From: Platynereis dumerilii
Lineage: Eukaryota > Annelida > Polychaeta > Phyllodocida > Nereididae
Length of the DNA stretch: 64,000 nucleotides
Direction of reading: 5' to 3'
NCBI GenBank assembly: GCA_026936325.1
Contig: JAPTHN010000008.1
Span: 20,420,703-20,484,702 of the forward strand
Of this stretch, positions 12,446 through 25,600 are shown in pieces. The notes under the pieces were generated by a model. That model was not told the origin of the DNA, made no database searches, and worked only from the letters and a program-made list of their open reading frames with translations. Made by a program: the position numbers and the translations under genes. The stretch's first letter is position 1; every line of letters starts with the position of its first letter.

Positions 12446-13479
12446 ACAACTACACAAAAGCAACTTACAGATGTTATGATTATTTCATCCTTAGTCCTAA
12501 TGTCATTGATGATTTGTACATCGCATGATTATTGAGAGTGAATATGTGCAGATTTTAAGAAATTGTATAAATAACCAGATTTCATAGCAGCTTACAAGAC
12601 GTCTCTTGAAATAAAGTCTGATACAATAGATTTGTGTGACATGATCAATGTATGTTTCTGCATTTTGAGGTATATTTATAAAGATGTAAACATGTTAATC
12701 GTGCTGAAAGATGATTTCATAAGAAATTTAAAATGCTATGGAGCATGTGAATCTCATCAAATAGTGTGCATGTCTGTACGGTCGAAAATTTGGCTTCTAG
12801 AGTTATACATAATTATGTATACCTTCTATTATCATCTTGCATCTGAAGAATGGCAAGGCAGATGTCACTACTGGAAAATGAGCTTGCAGCAGAGTATATT
12901 TTGAAGCCATGTGTTTTGCAAAATTAGTGATTGATGTCAAATTATTCCAGAAAATGATTTAATTTTTTCTCCATATCAATGATTTTGGCTCTTCCCCAGT
13001 TTTAACGTCTGCTAAAAACATTTTGGCATAAGTGAATAAATGAATTTGATGGTACTTTTGGCAACAACTATACCTACTACTGGGTAGACAACACATGTTT
13101 TGGGTTCTGCCATGAATTTTTGCTTGATATGTAACAAAATAATCCATCAGAACTTAAAGTTGGTTGCATAACGACCAAGGAATTAATTAAACAGCAACAG
13201 CAAAGGTAGTTGACTGATTGGTTACAGTCTCTTGTTCCACTGGAAGTCTGTACAAATATTGTTTACAAAAGATACTTTTATTTCCCTTATTTTAATAGAA
13301 ACTTTATTATAAATGAGCTTATTCAGCAGTTGGGTGACAGACGGGTTAAAAGTGAACCGTCAAAAACAAAATCTCAGCTGGATGTCGTTTGGATGAGATG
13401 TTAAATTGGTGACCCCTCAAATCAGTGTCTGTGCTTGGCAAGAAAAAGATCGCTCAGATGGTTAATTCTTTCATTTAAT

Positions 13480-13520
13480 CTTTCTATCTTCCTATCTATC
13501 TAGCTATCTATCTATCCATC
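13480..13520. repeat. (ATCT)n short tract
   Basis: Imperfect ATCT units inside the CACTG element. Confidence 0.8.
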
Positions 13521-13956
13521 TGTGTTGGTTACTGCATTTTGAGCTTTTTTGGACCGCAATGCAATGCCTTTGAATGATGCTCAATTAAAAGGTTCAAATT
13601 TTATTTTTAATAATGAAAAATGCTATTTTTAGCTTAAAGTAGGACAAAAGCACTAAAAAGGCCGAGACATCAATTTTAATAGTAGAGATGCAAAGAAGGT
13701 GTCTATAAAAGCACTTTTTAAAAATTTTGGTCAGTGTGTTTTTTTCTCGCCCAGTAAGACGCCAAAAATGGCTCAATTTCCACCAAGACCCATGGAACAA
13801 AGATTTTAATCCAAAAAGGTGCCCCCAGTATCACATAGTGCTACTTCTCTTCTTCATTCGGCTTTTTTTATATTGGTGTTTTTATCATATTTTCACCTAA
13901 AAAAATAATTTTTAATATTAAAGATACAAACATTAAAAAACATTTTTTATCAATCT

Positions 13957-13961
13957 GTTTG

Positions 13962-14029
<68 letters not shown>

Positions 14030-14030
14030 A
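13957..14030. repeat. (ATCT)n microsatellite
   Basis: About seventeen uninterrupted ATCT units inside the CACTG element. Confidence 0.95.
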
Positions 14031-14461
14031 CTTATGATTACAAATAATTTTCTATCTTATGGATTCTAAAGGTCTTGCAAGGTCTATTTGGTGATTTTTT
14101 GTCCTTGGCTCAGTAATTTTGTTTAAAGTCCTACAGTGCTTGTGCTAAAATTAGTATTAATATATAGAGCTTATAAACCCCATTCTATAAACAGATTTAT
14201 ATTCGTTTTCATGAACTGACAAAAAAAATAAAACTAACAATCTCAGTTTCTGTATTTGTGACACCTTTCACAAGTCATTGATATATCACTGGTAATTCTG
14301 TGAGCTTACTGAAAAAGTCTCAATCATTACTGTCAAAATGCCTGTATGATTACTGAAATTCCAGTGTGCACACAGATATGTTTTCTGTGAACTTACAGAG
14401 TGTTCTGGAAAAAAAATTTCCCGAAATGTCTGTAAATTGACAATTATTTTTTAACAGTGTA

Positions 14462-16250
14462 AGCAAAGCTAAGCCCTCATCATCCCTATTTACGGTCTTA
14501 CCTCTACGCTTACTGCTTACATTTACCCAGAGGCAAAGAAAGCTCTATTAGAAGATTCACTTTTTCAACTCCACAACATGTACAAACAGAGACAGGTTGC
14601 AGTTGTACAATTGCATTATATCCTGAGGACATTTTGCACAAAATAAAGAGAAAAGATAGACAGGAGGGGGGGGCGTACAAGAGGGGGGGAGGGAAAAAAA
14701 GAATGTCAAAATGCAACATCTAAAAGCCTTCAGGCTACCTGTTTTAGTGGGAAGCCCCTTTGGCTACAAAGAGATAGTGAATTCCACTAATTGCTTTTTC
14801 TGCTGTTGTTTTTAGTGCTTCTGAGCAAACAATAAAATCAAATGCCATCATATGCTTTAGCTTCCCATTTTAATATGGGGGTACACTTGCGCCGAGTCTT
14901 TTATTGCTTTCCTTTTATATTTTAGATCATGTGGGGCCCATAGGTTGGCTGAACAATGAACTTCAAAGTCGTAATTAGAAGTAATTATGATTTCTAAAGG
15001 AGCATAATTAGGTAAACTTCTCTTCTTGGCCTGCTTTTTCTTTCCCTTTTTCTTCAGAATTCTTTATCTTAGAAATTGCTAAATTGGCACAGTTAACAAT
15101 TAAGTTGGCAATGTGTAACAATCACCCATTTTCGGATCTAAAAATTACATTGCCAATTGCCAGTAAATAGTGCAAGATCAGTGGTGGATCCAGAACATCT
15201 CAGACGGTTTGGAATTGGGGGGGGGGGGGGTTTAAAGGGTCCAATGGGAGGGGTTTAAAACCTCCCCCCTCCTCTGGGTCTGTTCCATAAAATATGTTGC
15301 TATCTGACTGCGTTTGCTTTCAAGTTTAATATTTAGACCATGCACCCAGCAATCTCTCAGTCTGCATGGACAGACTATATTAATCACATGTAGTATAATT
15401 TCAGAATATTTATAGATAATTAAGACAAATGAACCAATTTCGGCGTTTCTTTTTACTAATTCATGTAAACTTGTTTTTCTATAATGACTACAAAATTGTC
15501 TTATTTTTCTAATAAATTGCTTTTACAAGAAAAATCCATAACTTTTTGTGGTTGAATTATAGCATTAAAACCACTACAAGTGTCTTGAAGTTGAATCGAT
15601 ATCAATTTTAGGACTGTGGCCAACATAAGTCATTTCAGATAATATTTCCAGTATGATTTCATTATTCCATTACCAATAAAAATTAACAATAGGCACCAGG
15701 CCTTCGCAAATGACCAGACGATTCCATGCATATATATAACGGTTTATACATTTTGATGGTTTCTTTTTTTTTTCTTTTCTTATTTTTTTTTTTTACAAAT
15801 AAAACAATACAGTGATTTTTCATCCAATAATATACTAACACATACTCTAGACGTGCTGATAATTGACTTGTTGATCATCAATAATGCAATAGCATAATAT
15901 GCCTATAGAAGAGAGTATTAACTTACTTGCTGCAGCCTTATGAAGGTATCCAAGGATGGAAATTAGCAAAAGTGGGTGAAATTTCATGCTGATGTTAATT
16001 GCACCCCACTGGCAGCTGTACCCTCCGTGATTTTGATGACAGCTTGTCACGAATCAGTGATTCCTTTGAGTTGCTAACAAGCCATGTCAAAATACTGTTA
16101 GCTTTGGCCTGTGTATTTCCCAGGTAAATCCAATCAACACATAATGGCCAGTAGTCAAAGCACTGAACATGGATCACATAATCTGATAATCACATGTTTA
16201 TAGGTGCAGCATTTTTCTGCTCAAAGACAATTGAATGCTTGAGTCATCTC
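14462..16250. other. Intergenic, T-rich, no gene seen
   Basis: It contains G-runs near 14665-14692 and 15219-15231. The second follows GATCAGTGGTGGATCCAG and looks like one end of a hAT-like MITE. A pyrimidine tract lies near 15760-15795. No exon was recognised. Confidence 0.45.
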
Positions 16251-16534
16251 AGAATTGAGAAGTCCCAAAATACAGGTGAGCACAGCAGATCACACCTGTC
16301 CAAAATGAAGCAATCAAGCTTTGTACTTAAAGGTCCCAGGTGTGAGCCTCCAAAAACGATGTTCTGCGCCAAGGTATCCAACCAAATCTTGTGTGCCGCC
16401 GGTAAACTCCGAGATATCCACCCTGGACAAGTTTGATGGTAATCCTTTATCCCGATCCAGAGATATTTAGAAAATAACGACCCCCTCCTCTCTCTCTCCC
16501 ATCACATCTCTGACTCACCACGCGGCCAAGTTTA

Positions 16535-16665
16535 CAACATGCAGCGCCTCTAGTGGCCGACATGTGAACTGTGTAAACAAAAACATGTCAAGAAGGTGAC
16601 AGGCGCCTGTGTTTTGGAGTGATTACCGTCTGCTAAACAGTCACTACTTCGACCGAACTGCAACA
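16535..16665 (+). promoter_or_regulatory. PANK4 5' leader with three tiny upstream ORFs
   Basis: Upstream of the PANK4 start are ATGs at 16539 (MQRL then stop), 16562 (ATG TGA) and 16585 (MSRR then stop). The last is in frame with PANK4 and its TGA at 16597 closes the frame. The ATG at 16666 is therefore the first usable start. If transcription begins upstream of 16539, these could damp translation. A CTCF-like core, CGCCTCTAGTGGCC, lies at 16545-16558 but is one base short of the usual consensus. No TATA box was seen. Confidence 0.4.
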
Positions 16666-19600
16666 ATGACTGACTCGGAATATGCCAAAAGTATTGAACT
16701 ACCCACTGACGAGATTTTCAAGCATTTGAAGAACGCAAAACGATTTGCACTGGATATTGGTGAGCTTCTATTTTATCGCTCATTGTCTTGAACTGTCAAA
16801 ATTTCACCTTCATTTTTGTGATCAGTCGTATCTTGGTCGTTTATGGAGAAATGTGCTAAAAAATCACCTATAATCTATGCATTTTTCCCTATTCTTTGCC
16901 ATTTGGCGACTGTCATGACTTGTCAACCATAAATTGATTGAAACAATGTCAGTTTTTAACCAGGTGCCTTAAGTGCCACACCCCCTTTTATGCTGCCCTT
17001 AACTGGCCTTATAGTTATACAAGTCATTTTGTACTATAACCGGTTGGCAGAGGTCCTAGGAGAGGTGGGGACAGGTCTTTCACTGACAAAGAATATAGAG
17101 ATGGTACTACTGATTAGGGGGTGATCATTTAATGTCCGGGGGGGGGGGCTTGGAGTGTTTTTGAAATAAATAATTTTTGGCACTATAGGCCTAACCGATA
17201 ACCGGTTGGCAGAGGTCCTACGAGAGGTGGGGGCAGGTCTCTCACTGACGAAGTATATAGATGGTACTACTGATTAGGGGGTGATCATTTAATATCCAAG
17301 GGGGTGGGCTTGGAGTGTTTCTGCCAGATAGTTCGATAAGTATTGCTTGATTTAGGAATGAATATACAGGGACTTTGCGCACTTGAAATAAATAAATGCT
17401 ACTGCCATTACATTACCGTCAAATAGAAAATTTCATGCCGAGTTAGACTCCAATTAAAGTTGATTAGAGTTTCATAAAACTGAATTATATATAATGTTGT
17501 TATTTTGTTAATTACAATATATTGTATGAAAATCATTCGACACTTCAAATGATCATAAATGCTGATCAGATCCTCTAGATTAAAAGATTAATCTTTGGAA
17601 GCGTTCTATGATCATCTGTGATGTACTGATTTAGTGAACTCATGTTAACTCTTTCGTCTTCAATTTATGATTTGGGAATTTGTCATAACTAGCATTATAC
17701 CCGTGAAAGCATGCATGTGAGCATGGTGAGGGGAGGGAAGGGGAAATAAAGGGTGTTTTGTAATGGCAATAATTTTAGTTTATGAGAAAACATCACCTCA
17801 ATTTCTGTAACTGTAATTTGAACATGAAACGCGGCTAAGGACATTGTAATTAGTTTTGTTGGAGTAGCGTAAGGGGTCCGTGAATTAATAGTATGATGTT
17901 CCCTCTGAAAACAGTCATATCCTTTCCCTACAGTAGACGAAAAACAAGTGCTTACAAAAAAGCACTAAAATGTTTCTTGTGAGGTCATAGCCCTATCCCT
18001 GCCATGTTAAACTCTGCTCTAGTCCACTATCCAAGTAGAAGTGGAAGTAGAAGTCTATGACGTGTAAGCAGCTACTGCCAGCTAGTGAGGTCATATCCAA
18101 TATAATAGGCCTACTTCCTATGTTATTAACCAGAGTCACTGACCAAGAATACCACTCACCAACGAGGTCACAAGTTGCCCAATGACAAATTGACACTTCA
18201 TTTCAATGTATTTGATAGAGCATGTTGTGAGGTCATTGTTGGCCACCAACAGCTTTTCTGTAAGCACTCATTTTTCGTCTACTGCAATTCTGAATGTTGA
18301 ACAGCTTTCGTGTGTCTTTGTTGTAAAGTTAAGTAGTAATTGGTATAATTTTGTGATATCCATTTCTTCAACTTCAGGTGGCTCCTTGGCTAAAATTGCT
18401 TACTACTCCACAGTCACGAAGAGGAAGTCGATCATTCTTGAAACAAATAAGGTAATAAATCAATTTTGTAGCTTTTACTCCCCAAAGGCCCACACTGTAA
18501 CAATGATTAGAAAAAGTGGAAAATGCTCATAGCTGCCAATGGTGTTTTTTTTTTATTTGTTTTTTTTTCAAATGTTTTCTCTTTGTATTTTATGTTATAT
18601 TCTATATGTATTTTGGCGATGAAGTGAGATAAGGGACCGTTCAGAATTTATAACTGGGGGCATGGGAGTTTTGTTCGAGGGGGTACTAAGTTTTCACACA
18701 TGTTTCAAGGGGGGTATTACTTTTTGACAACACTTCCAAGGAAGAAATTTTAACAACGAAAAAATGTTATAAAACACGCATAAACTCACTTTATCTAGAC
18801 TTTTTTACTCGCAAAAGTCAGCGAAATGACGCGAATCTGTACGTGTGACCTTGTGTAGCAGTATATATATTAAAAATATGCATGAAACCTAAGGGTGGTA
18901 CAAAAAATCCGCATGAAACCTAAGGAAGGAGGGTATCAATTTTTTTGACATGAAGTTCCAGCAAAACTCCCAACCCCCCCAAGTCATAAATCTGAACCAG
19001 GAATTATTTATATCAAGATTGCCCAGAAACATGAGAAACAATGAGAAAGAATTTATTTATTTTACTGTAACTGGGCAAGTAATTATTTATTTCTGAAAGA
19101 CTCCAAGACTCTCTCTGAGTCCTTCAAGATCTTATGGTAATGGGTGCTGCCCATAATTTGCATTAAAAAAAAGTCAGCATGAAGGATATTGAAGGTTCTG
19201 TCTGTAAAAATGAATTTTTAAATCAACCTGGGGTTCTGTCTGTTATTATTAATTAACAATTGTGTAAGGTTACACATTTTGCAATTGCATTTTCAACATT
19301 TCTCACTGCATTAATCATATTTTATTATTGAATTACATGAATATGCTTCACATAAAATGTTATATGATTTACAGAACAATGGCGACCAAGTATACAAAGT
19401 CACGGAGGAAGAAGAACTGCGCGACCAGTTACACTTCATCAAATTTGAAACCAAGTACATGGAAACATGCATAGATTTTATCAAGGACAATCTGATCGGT
19501 TCCAAGGACTTTGTCAAGGACAAGATCATAAAGGTCACTGGAGGAGGGGCATTCAAGTACAAGGACCTGCTGACCTCTAAGTTGGGAGTGCAGTATGTAT

Positions 19601-22600
19601 AGTTTATAAACTTTATATACAGTCAGGGAAATTATCACCAGCTGATGACAATCAATGTCCTCAGCCCCTCATGACAATCACCCTAGCACTGTCATCACCC
19701 TCCCATGACACTCTCACAGTGTCATGGCCTAGCCATGACTTTGGCAGTCCTCAAAATCATCTTTGACAGGCTATTTAAAAAGAACTACTGCAACTATCAC
19801 TTCCAAACTTGGTATAAAGTTGTATCACAGTGTCAACTAACTCTGTGAATTTTGACAGACCTATCCATTACATAATGAGGAAAAGAACCCGAAGGCTCCA
19901 GAGAAATTAGGAAATTGTCATCAGCTGCTGATGACTTTGCAGTATTTTGTGAAATTGGATAGAATTAAGTCCCGCAACTGACATGCTGTGTGGTGAGGAT
20001 GGCTGCAAAGAGATCAGACTTTCTTCTGAGACCCAACTGATCAACCCCACACACTCAATCATCCTGTCAGGGCCAGGACTTAGCTGGAACTGCAATTGTC
20101 CTCATATGCTGGTAATTTCCCTGACTGATATATTTCAGTGCATGCATTTAAAATAAGCAGTGGTATTTATGTGTTATTCGCTTAAAGTCCAGTCATATTT
20201 TTGTGGCAGCAAGTTCTTGGCTAATAATTAAAAATACCTCACTCTTGACAAAAATATTTGTCTCCTCCTGTTCCTGACATCTTTACCAAATAGTTTCAGA
20301 AACGTTTGGAAGTATTGACGTCTTGTAGCCCTAGTTTTGAGATAATACCATTTGAAGAACATTGCTGTCAACACAGCTCAAGAAGCAATTTTATTCTTCT
20401 ACTTTTAGTCGTGGTTATTTTTATTGGCTGTCAAAGATGATTTTTAGCACTGCCGAAGTCCTGGTTGGGCCAGGACCCTTAACAGGGTCATGGGTGTGTG
20501 AAGACAATGTTATAGGGTGAGTGTCATGTTGGGCTGAGAACATTGACTGTCCTGGCCAGACAGTTATTTCTCTGACTGTTTATAAGTACTCACGCCATGA
20601 AAAAGAGAAGGAGGAAAGAAACTCTGCTAAGATTACATCTTGTAGACAGTGGTCTTTTGGGCTATTACACCACTTGTAAATGATAGAGAGAACCTAGTCA
20701 TTTGTCCTAATCATTACATGATACTTTCTGAGCAGTCAAGTACATTTCACTGCCGACACTGCATTTCTTTTCTTGGAGCTAGTTTGGCATGCACATTTCT
20801 CATTTCTCATTTGGTTTCACCTCGTTTGTATTGATGTAAGAGATGCCTTGAAGTTTTAGAAGTTGCATCAGTACTCTGGCATTGATTATTGTGTAGCATT
20901 GTACACCATTGGTACACCTAAAGTGGCGGATTCAGGGTCTAGGTAGGGTCCTAGAGGGGCCCACCTCCGCTAGACAACTGAGTCGAAATCATACAAGTTT
21001 GAATAAAATGTGTGACAATGTGCGCCTGCGAACGCCCAAAACTCTCGATCCCGGGTCCCTTCTTGACTGTCCTGTCTTGATCCGCCACTGCACCTACGCA
21101 GTGGTTCAGTAACTTTCTTACTGAGTTGCAGTGAGTGCAAAGTTGCTGAGTAAACCTTTCATATTGCCGAAAGTTTATCTTTGCTTAAGAAGTAAAGTGG
21201 CTACAGAACCTACTCTATATTCTTTCATTACTTTGGTCGTTAAAAAAAGCTCAAGGATTTCTGTGCATATTGTTCAGCCTAATTCATCTTGTTCATGTTA
21301 CTGAGTGCAGAAACCTCTCAGAATGATAGATCTCCTGTTTTATATTTGTGTGTAGAAGCAAAAAGCCACTCCAATAAACTACTACCTTAGTCCTATTTTG
21401 AGTACAAACTACAGAGCTTTCATCTCAGTTGATAGAGCTCTTGGCTTCAAATCACTAGGTCCAGGGTTCAATTCCCATTCTGGTGGGGTCACTCTGACAG
21501 TAAGACTTATGTTGGACAATAGTTTCAAACATCCTTTGCCTCATTACTGTGTCCTCCTTCTATCCTAATTACAACCAAGTGCATCGAATGTAAGGCCCCA
21601 ATCACCTATCTGTCAATCCTAGCCTGTTCCAAGGCTTTTAGAAGTCACTATCATACGATTATATAACTTCTTGATCATGTTGATATGCATTCCAGAGTTG
21701 ACAAGGAAGATGAAATGGAGTGCCTCATCAAGGGATGTAACTTCCTCTTAAAGAATATTCCGGATGAGGTCTTTTCCTATCAGCGCCATGGCAACCCGGA
21801 ATACAGGTTCCAGAACATTGAGCAGGATTCCCACTTTCCTTTCTTACTCGTCAATATTGGGTCTGGAGTCAGCATCATCAAGGTAGGCATTAACTAGTGG
21901 ACCTGGACACATGGTAGAGCCATTTTTCCATAGGTGGCTGTTTTGGTGGAGCATTATCCATTTCTGGTATCAACATTTATAGACAAACTGTGATGTAGTC
22001 CGGCAACTCAGAGGACCGATTTCACCAACAGAGCCTCAGTAGGGCGTACCAAAAAACAACAATGTTCTTTGATTTTTGCACCTGTCGGAGGAATTGTGCC
22101 TTTTGGTGAGTGAATCAGTTGGAAAAAAAAATTTTTGAAATCGGTCAACTCCTTACGCCGGTTTACCCCCTTTGAATAATAAGGGGTCCGAAAACACCAA
22201 AAATTGCCGTTTATATGCAGTTTTTGTCACTAAAGACAGTCACAGATGAAATATTTCACCGAAAATGCTGTGCATACCCATCAGGCAAGGTTATGACATC
22301 TATATAAAACAAACTTAACAATTTTGGTGATGAAATTTATCAAAATGGACATTTTTCAAGGCAAAAATGCCAAAATCGCAATTTTCCCCTGATTTTTAGC
22401 ATGTTTTTTCCTAAATGCAGTCCATTACAGATACGTTTCTTATCTGGCAAATGTTTTTGTTCAGTGATGAAGCCTTTTTACCCTAAAGGTATTATCATTG
22501 TCAACCCTTGTGCCCTAGATCATTGCAGATCTTGATTTTGCAATGCTGAATATCAAATAATATGAATAATATCAATCTTCTTTCGGCTTACCTTGCTTGT

Positions 22601-25600
22601 GTTGAACTGTGCCGATAAATTGCAATTTATGAATTTTTGTATGTCATAACCACATAAGGGACCTAAAAGAAAATAGTATCTCAAAGTTCCTATATTGTGT
22701 AAAGACTGCAATCATTCATGATAACAATATATAACCTGCAATGTAACAATACATAGTATGATTCAATTCAAATGGCATCCATTGCAAAATATATCTGCTC
22801 ACCAAGTGCTGATCACCATACTGACGGACAATCTTTCCAATCATTACAATGATAAGTTACCGACGACCTCTAGACGTAGCCAGAGTAGGGTTGGAACTTA
22901 GAACATCAACTGCACACAGGGTAGATACATGCAAACCACATTGCATACCACAATGCGATTGGTGCCACTGCCACACATGAATACCAAATATTAAATCCAC
23001 ATTAATCTACACTATTTCTAAAAAAGTTACAGTAGGTCCAGAAAGAAGACACCACACTGTCACCACAGAGAAAGAACCATGCATAAGTTCCTATTGTGCT
23101 TTTCTTAGATCAGTTATGTCATTTATGAAAGTGAGCACTTTTACACCATCATTACCTTAGTGCTGTGGTACTGGGCAAGAAGTTGGAAACAGGAAATTAC
23201 ATGAGGCAGGAATTTGCCCACACTTGGAATGCCTACATGTGAGGGTTGAGCATGAGAATGCCAGTCAGTGTTGAGAATGACTGGTAAAAGGTTCTTAATA
23301 TCACAAATAAATGAATGTTTCAAGTTGTAAATTTTATTTATTTTTCTTATTTGATTTGATTTGTGATAGCCCTTTCCGCCTTTTATACTTTTACTGAATC
23401 AGTGTTGTGTCTGCATTGTGGGAATGATCTAATTTCATGATGTCTAACTCATTCAGAAATCATTTTTATCTAAGTAGTAACAAGTCTGCATAAAATTGAC
23501 TTATCGTGAGGAGTTTAAAACCCAATCTGAATCTCAAGCTGGCCTTGAGTCAGTATCAATTACTTTACCAAGCTAAGACAATGATAAGCAGAATTGTTTC
23601 TAATAACTGATGGTTGATAAAGATATGCTGTGAGAGGTTGACCAGTAAAACAATTTATCAATTTTGTAGCATTGAGTATGTTTAGGGTTCCTACATCATA
23701 ATGACTAGCAAAGTACACTTAAATCAGTCTTTATAATCCATTTTCGTTGTAGGATCATTGCAATTGAGAATATACGCCTCTCAACTGTAAACAAATATAG
23801 TAATTGATAATACTAGCTACAAAATAATACATAAAACTGAATCACGAACTGCAGTGTAAAACTATACATTTCATAGGTACTTTAGTCATCAGTAACAAGA
23901 CAAACGACAAGATTAATAATTTCATAGCATCAACTTGAGTAAAAAAAGAATTATTTGCAATAGATGGCTTATTTTTCAGGCTTCAGGGTTCACAAGGATG
24001 TCACCAATGGGATAAAATGGCTTCATAAATAAAAAAAACATATTCATCTGTCAAGAAAAGTATCTATAGTGGCACAGTATCTAAGAAAAACATGCTAAAA
24101 CGAAGCCAAAAATTTGATTTTTTGCATTTTTGCTTAAAAAAAGGGCAAAACAGATAAATTTCATAAACAAAATTGTCAAGTTTGTTTTATATAGATGTCA
24201 TAAACTTGCCTGATGGGTATGCACAGCAATTTGATTGAAATATTTCATCTATGACTGTCTTTAGTGACAAAACTGCATAAAAACGGCGATTTTTGGTGTT
24301 TTCGGATCCCCTATTATTCAAAGGGGGTAAACCGGCGTAAGGAGTTGACCGATTTCAAAAATTTTTTTTTCCAACTGATTCACTCACCAAAAGGCACAAT
24401 TCCTCCGACAGGTGCAAAAATCAAAGAACATTGTTGTTTTTTGGTACGCCCTAAGCCTCAGCCTATATATAAGACCAGGTTTAAAGTTAAGCCTGTTTTA
24501 ATCACTGTATGGCGCTGCAATTCTGTCACTGAAATTGTGCACTTTTTAAATAGGAACTACAGTAAGACCATATCTGAGGCTTAGATCACTCTCTATGTAG
24601 TCTGGTGGTGAAATTGAGCCAAAGAGTTTTACGGATGTTCTGGGATAGAAATAATATGGGTTGTCTGAGATGAAATGATTCATTGAAATTCCTTCCAAGA
24701 GCAAATTAATCTGAATCCAGACATTATGTCTTTCGCAAAATTGATAAAAGTGATTTTGCAATGGAACTTATCTTGGTCTTCAGTTTATTACAATGTCTAG
24801 CCTACCTTGTGGATTTCTTTGGAGGATTTAATTCATTGTATGAATTAATCTTGGCCTTTTTGTCTTCTAGGTTGAAGGTGACACCCAATACGAAAGAATA
24901 GGTGGTACTTCTCTTGGAGGAGGCACTTTCTGGGGATTGGGGTCTGTGTTGACAAAAGCCAAGGTAAGAAATATTTCTTGATGTTGATGTGTTTCTAATG
25001 AATGTATGTTTGTGTATGGATAAATAATATCGAAAAAAAGGTTCTGGCCTTGAGATTGCACGCAGATTTGATCTTTTCAGGGTTTTGATGAACTGCTGAA
25101 ACTTGCTGAATCAGGGGACCATCGCAATGTGGACATGCTGGTCAAAGATATTTACGGAGGGGCGTACAGCGCTCTTGGTCTTCCTCCCGATCTCATTGCT
25201 AGCAGTTTCGGAAAAGCTGCAAGGTCATCGAGGGACAAACACAGTAAGTTGCACTATCTTTTGTCAGTATAAAGCTGCAACATCTCTCAATTATGTTATT
25301 TTTACATCCTGGCTTCTTATGATTAAAGATCTAATGGTGTTTGTCATGATTTATATATTTCATAAGCCAGTCAGAGTACAGTTGATTGAGAATTTTGTTA
25401 GGGCTAATTGGAGAATCATATATTGGCTGGTCCTGGATTTTTGGGTCTAACCAGGTGACTTTGACCTTTGCTGGACATATGCAGCAGTTACAATCATCCT
25501 TTGCACCAATTGTGTTTACTCCACCCCTATTTACTAGTAATTAGCCTACCAAGTGCATAAATTCAGGACATAAACTTAAGCCCCAGTCACCGTTAATTTC

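Larger units (their letters stand above)
10263..14459 (+). mobile_element. CACTG-ended DNA element, copy A (4.2 kb)
   Basis: The left end is CACTGTTAAAAATTTTGC and the right end is ATTATTTTTTAACAGTG. Both are bordered by TA. The interior is colinear, in opposite orientation, with 49521-54020: compare 10270-10620 with 54010-53640, 10780-11000 with 53470-53270, and 14220-14459 with 49750-49521. Subterminal regions are dense in CTGTAA and ACAGAAA words. No transposase frame is seen. It carries a small MITE (11795-11960), a SINE (12335-12445) and ATCT tracts. CACTG termini resemble EnSpm/CACTA, but the class is not proven. Confidence 0.8.

Noticed and set aside
16609-16665. Upstream extension of PANK4 starting at a GTG
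   Set aside because: Not an ATG. An in-frame stop lies at 16597, and the ATG at 16666 gives the family-like N-terminus.
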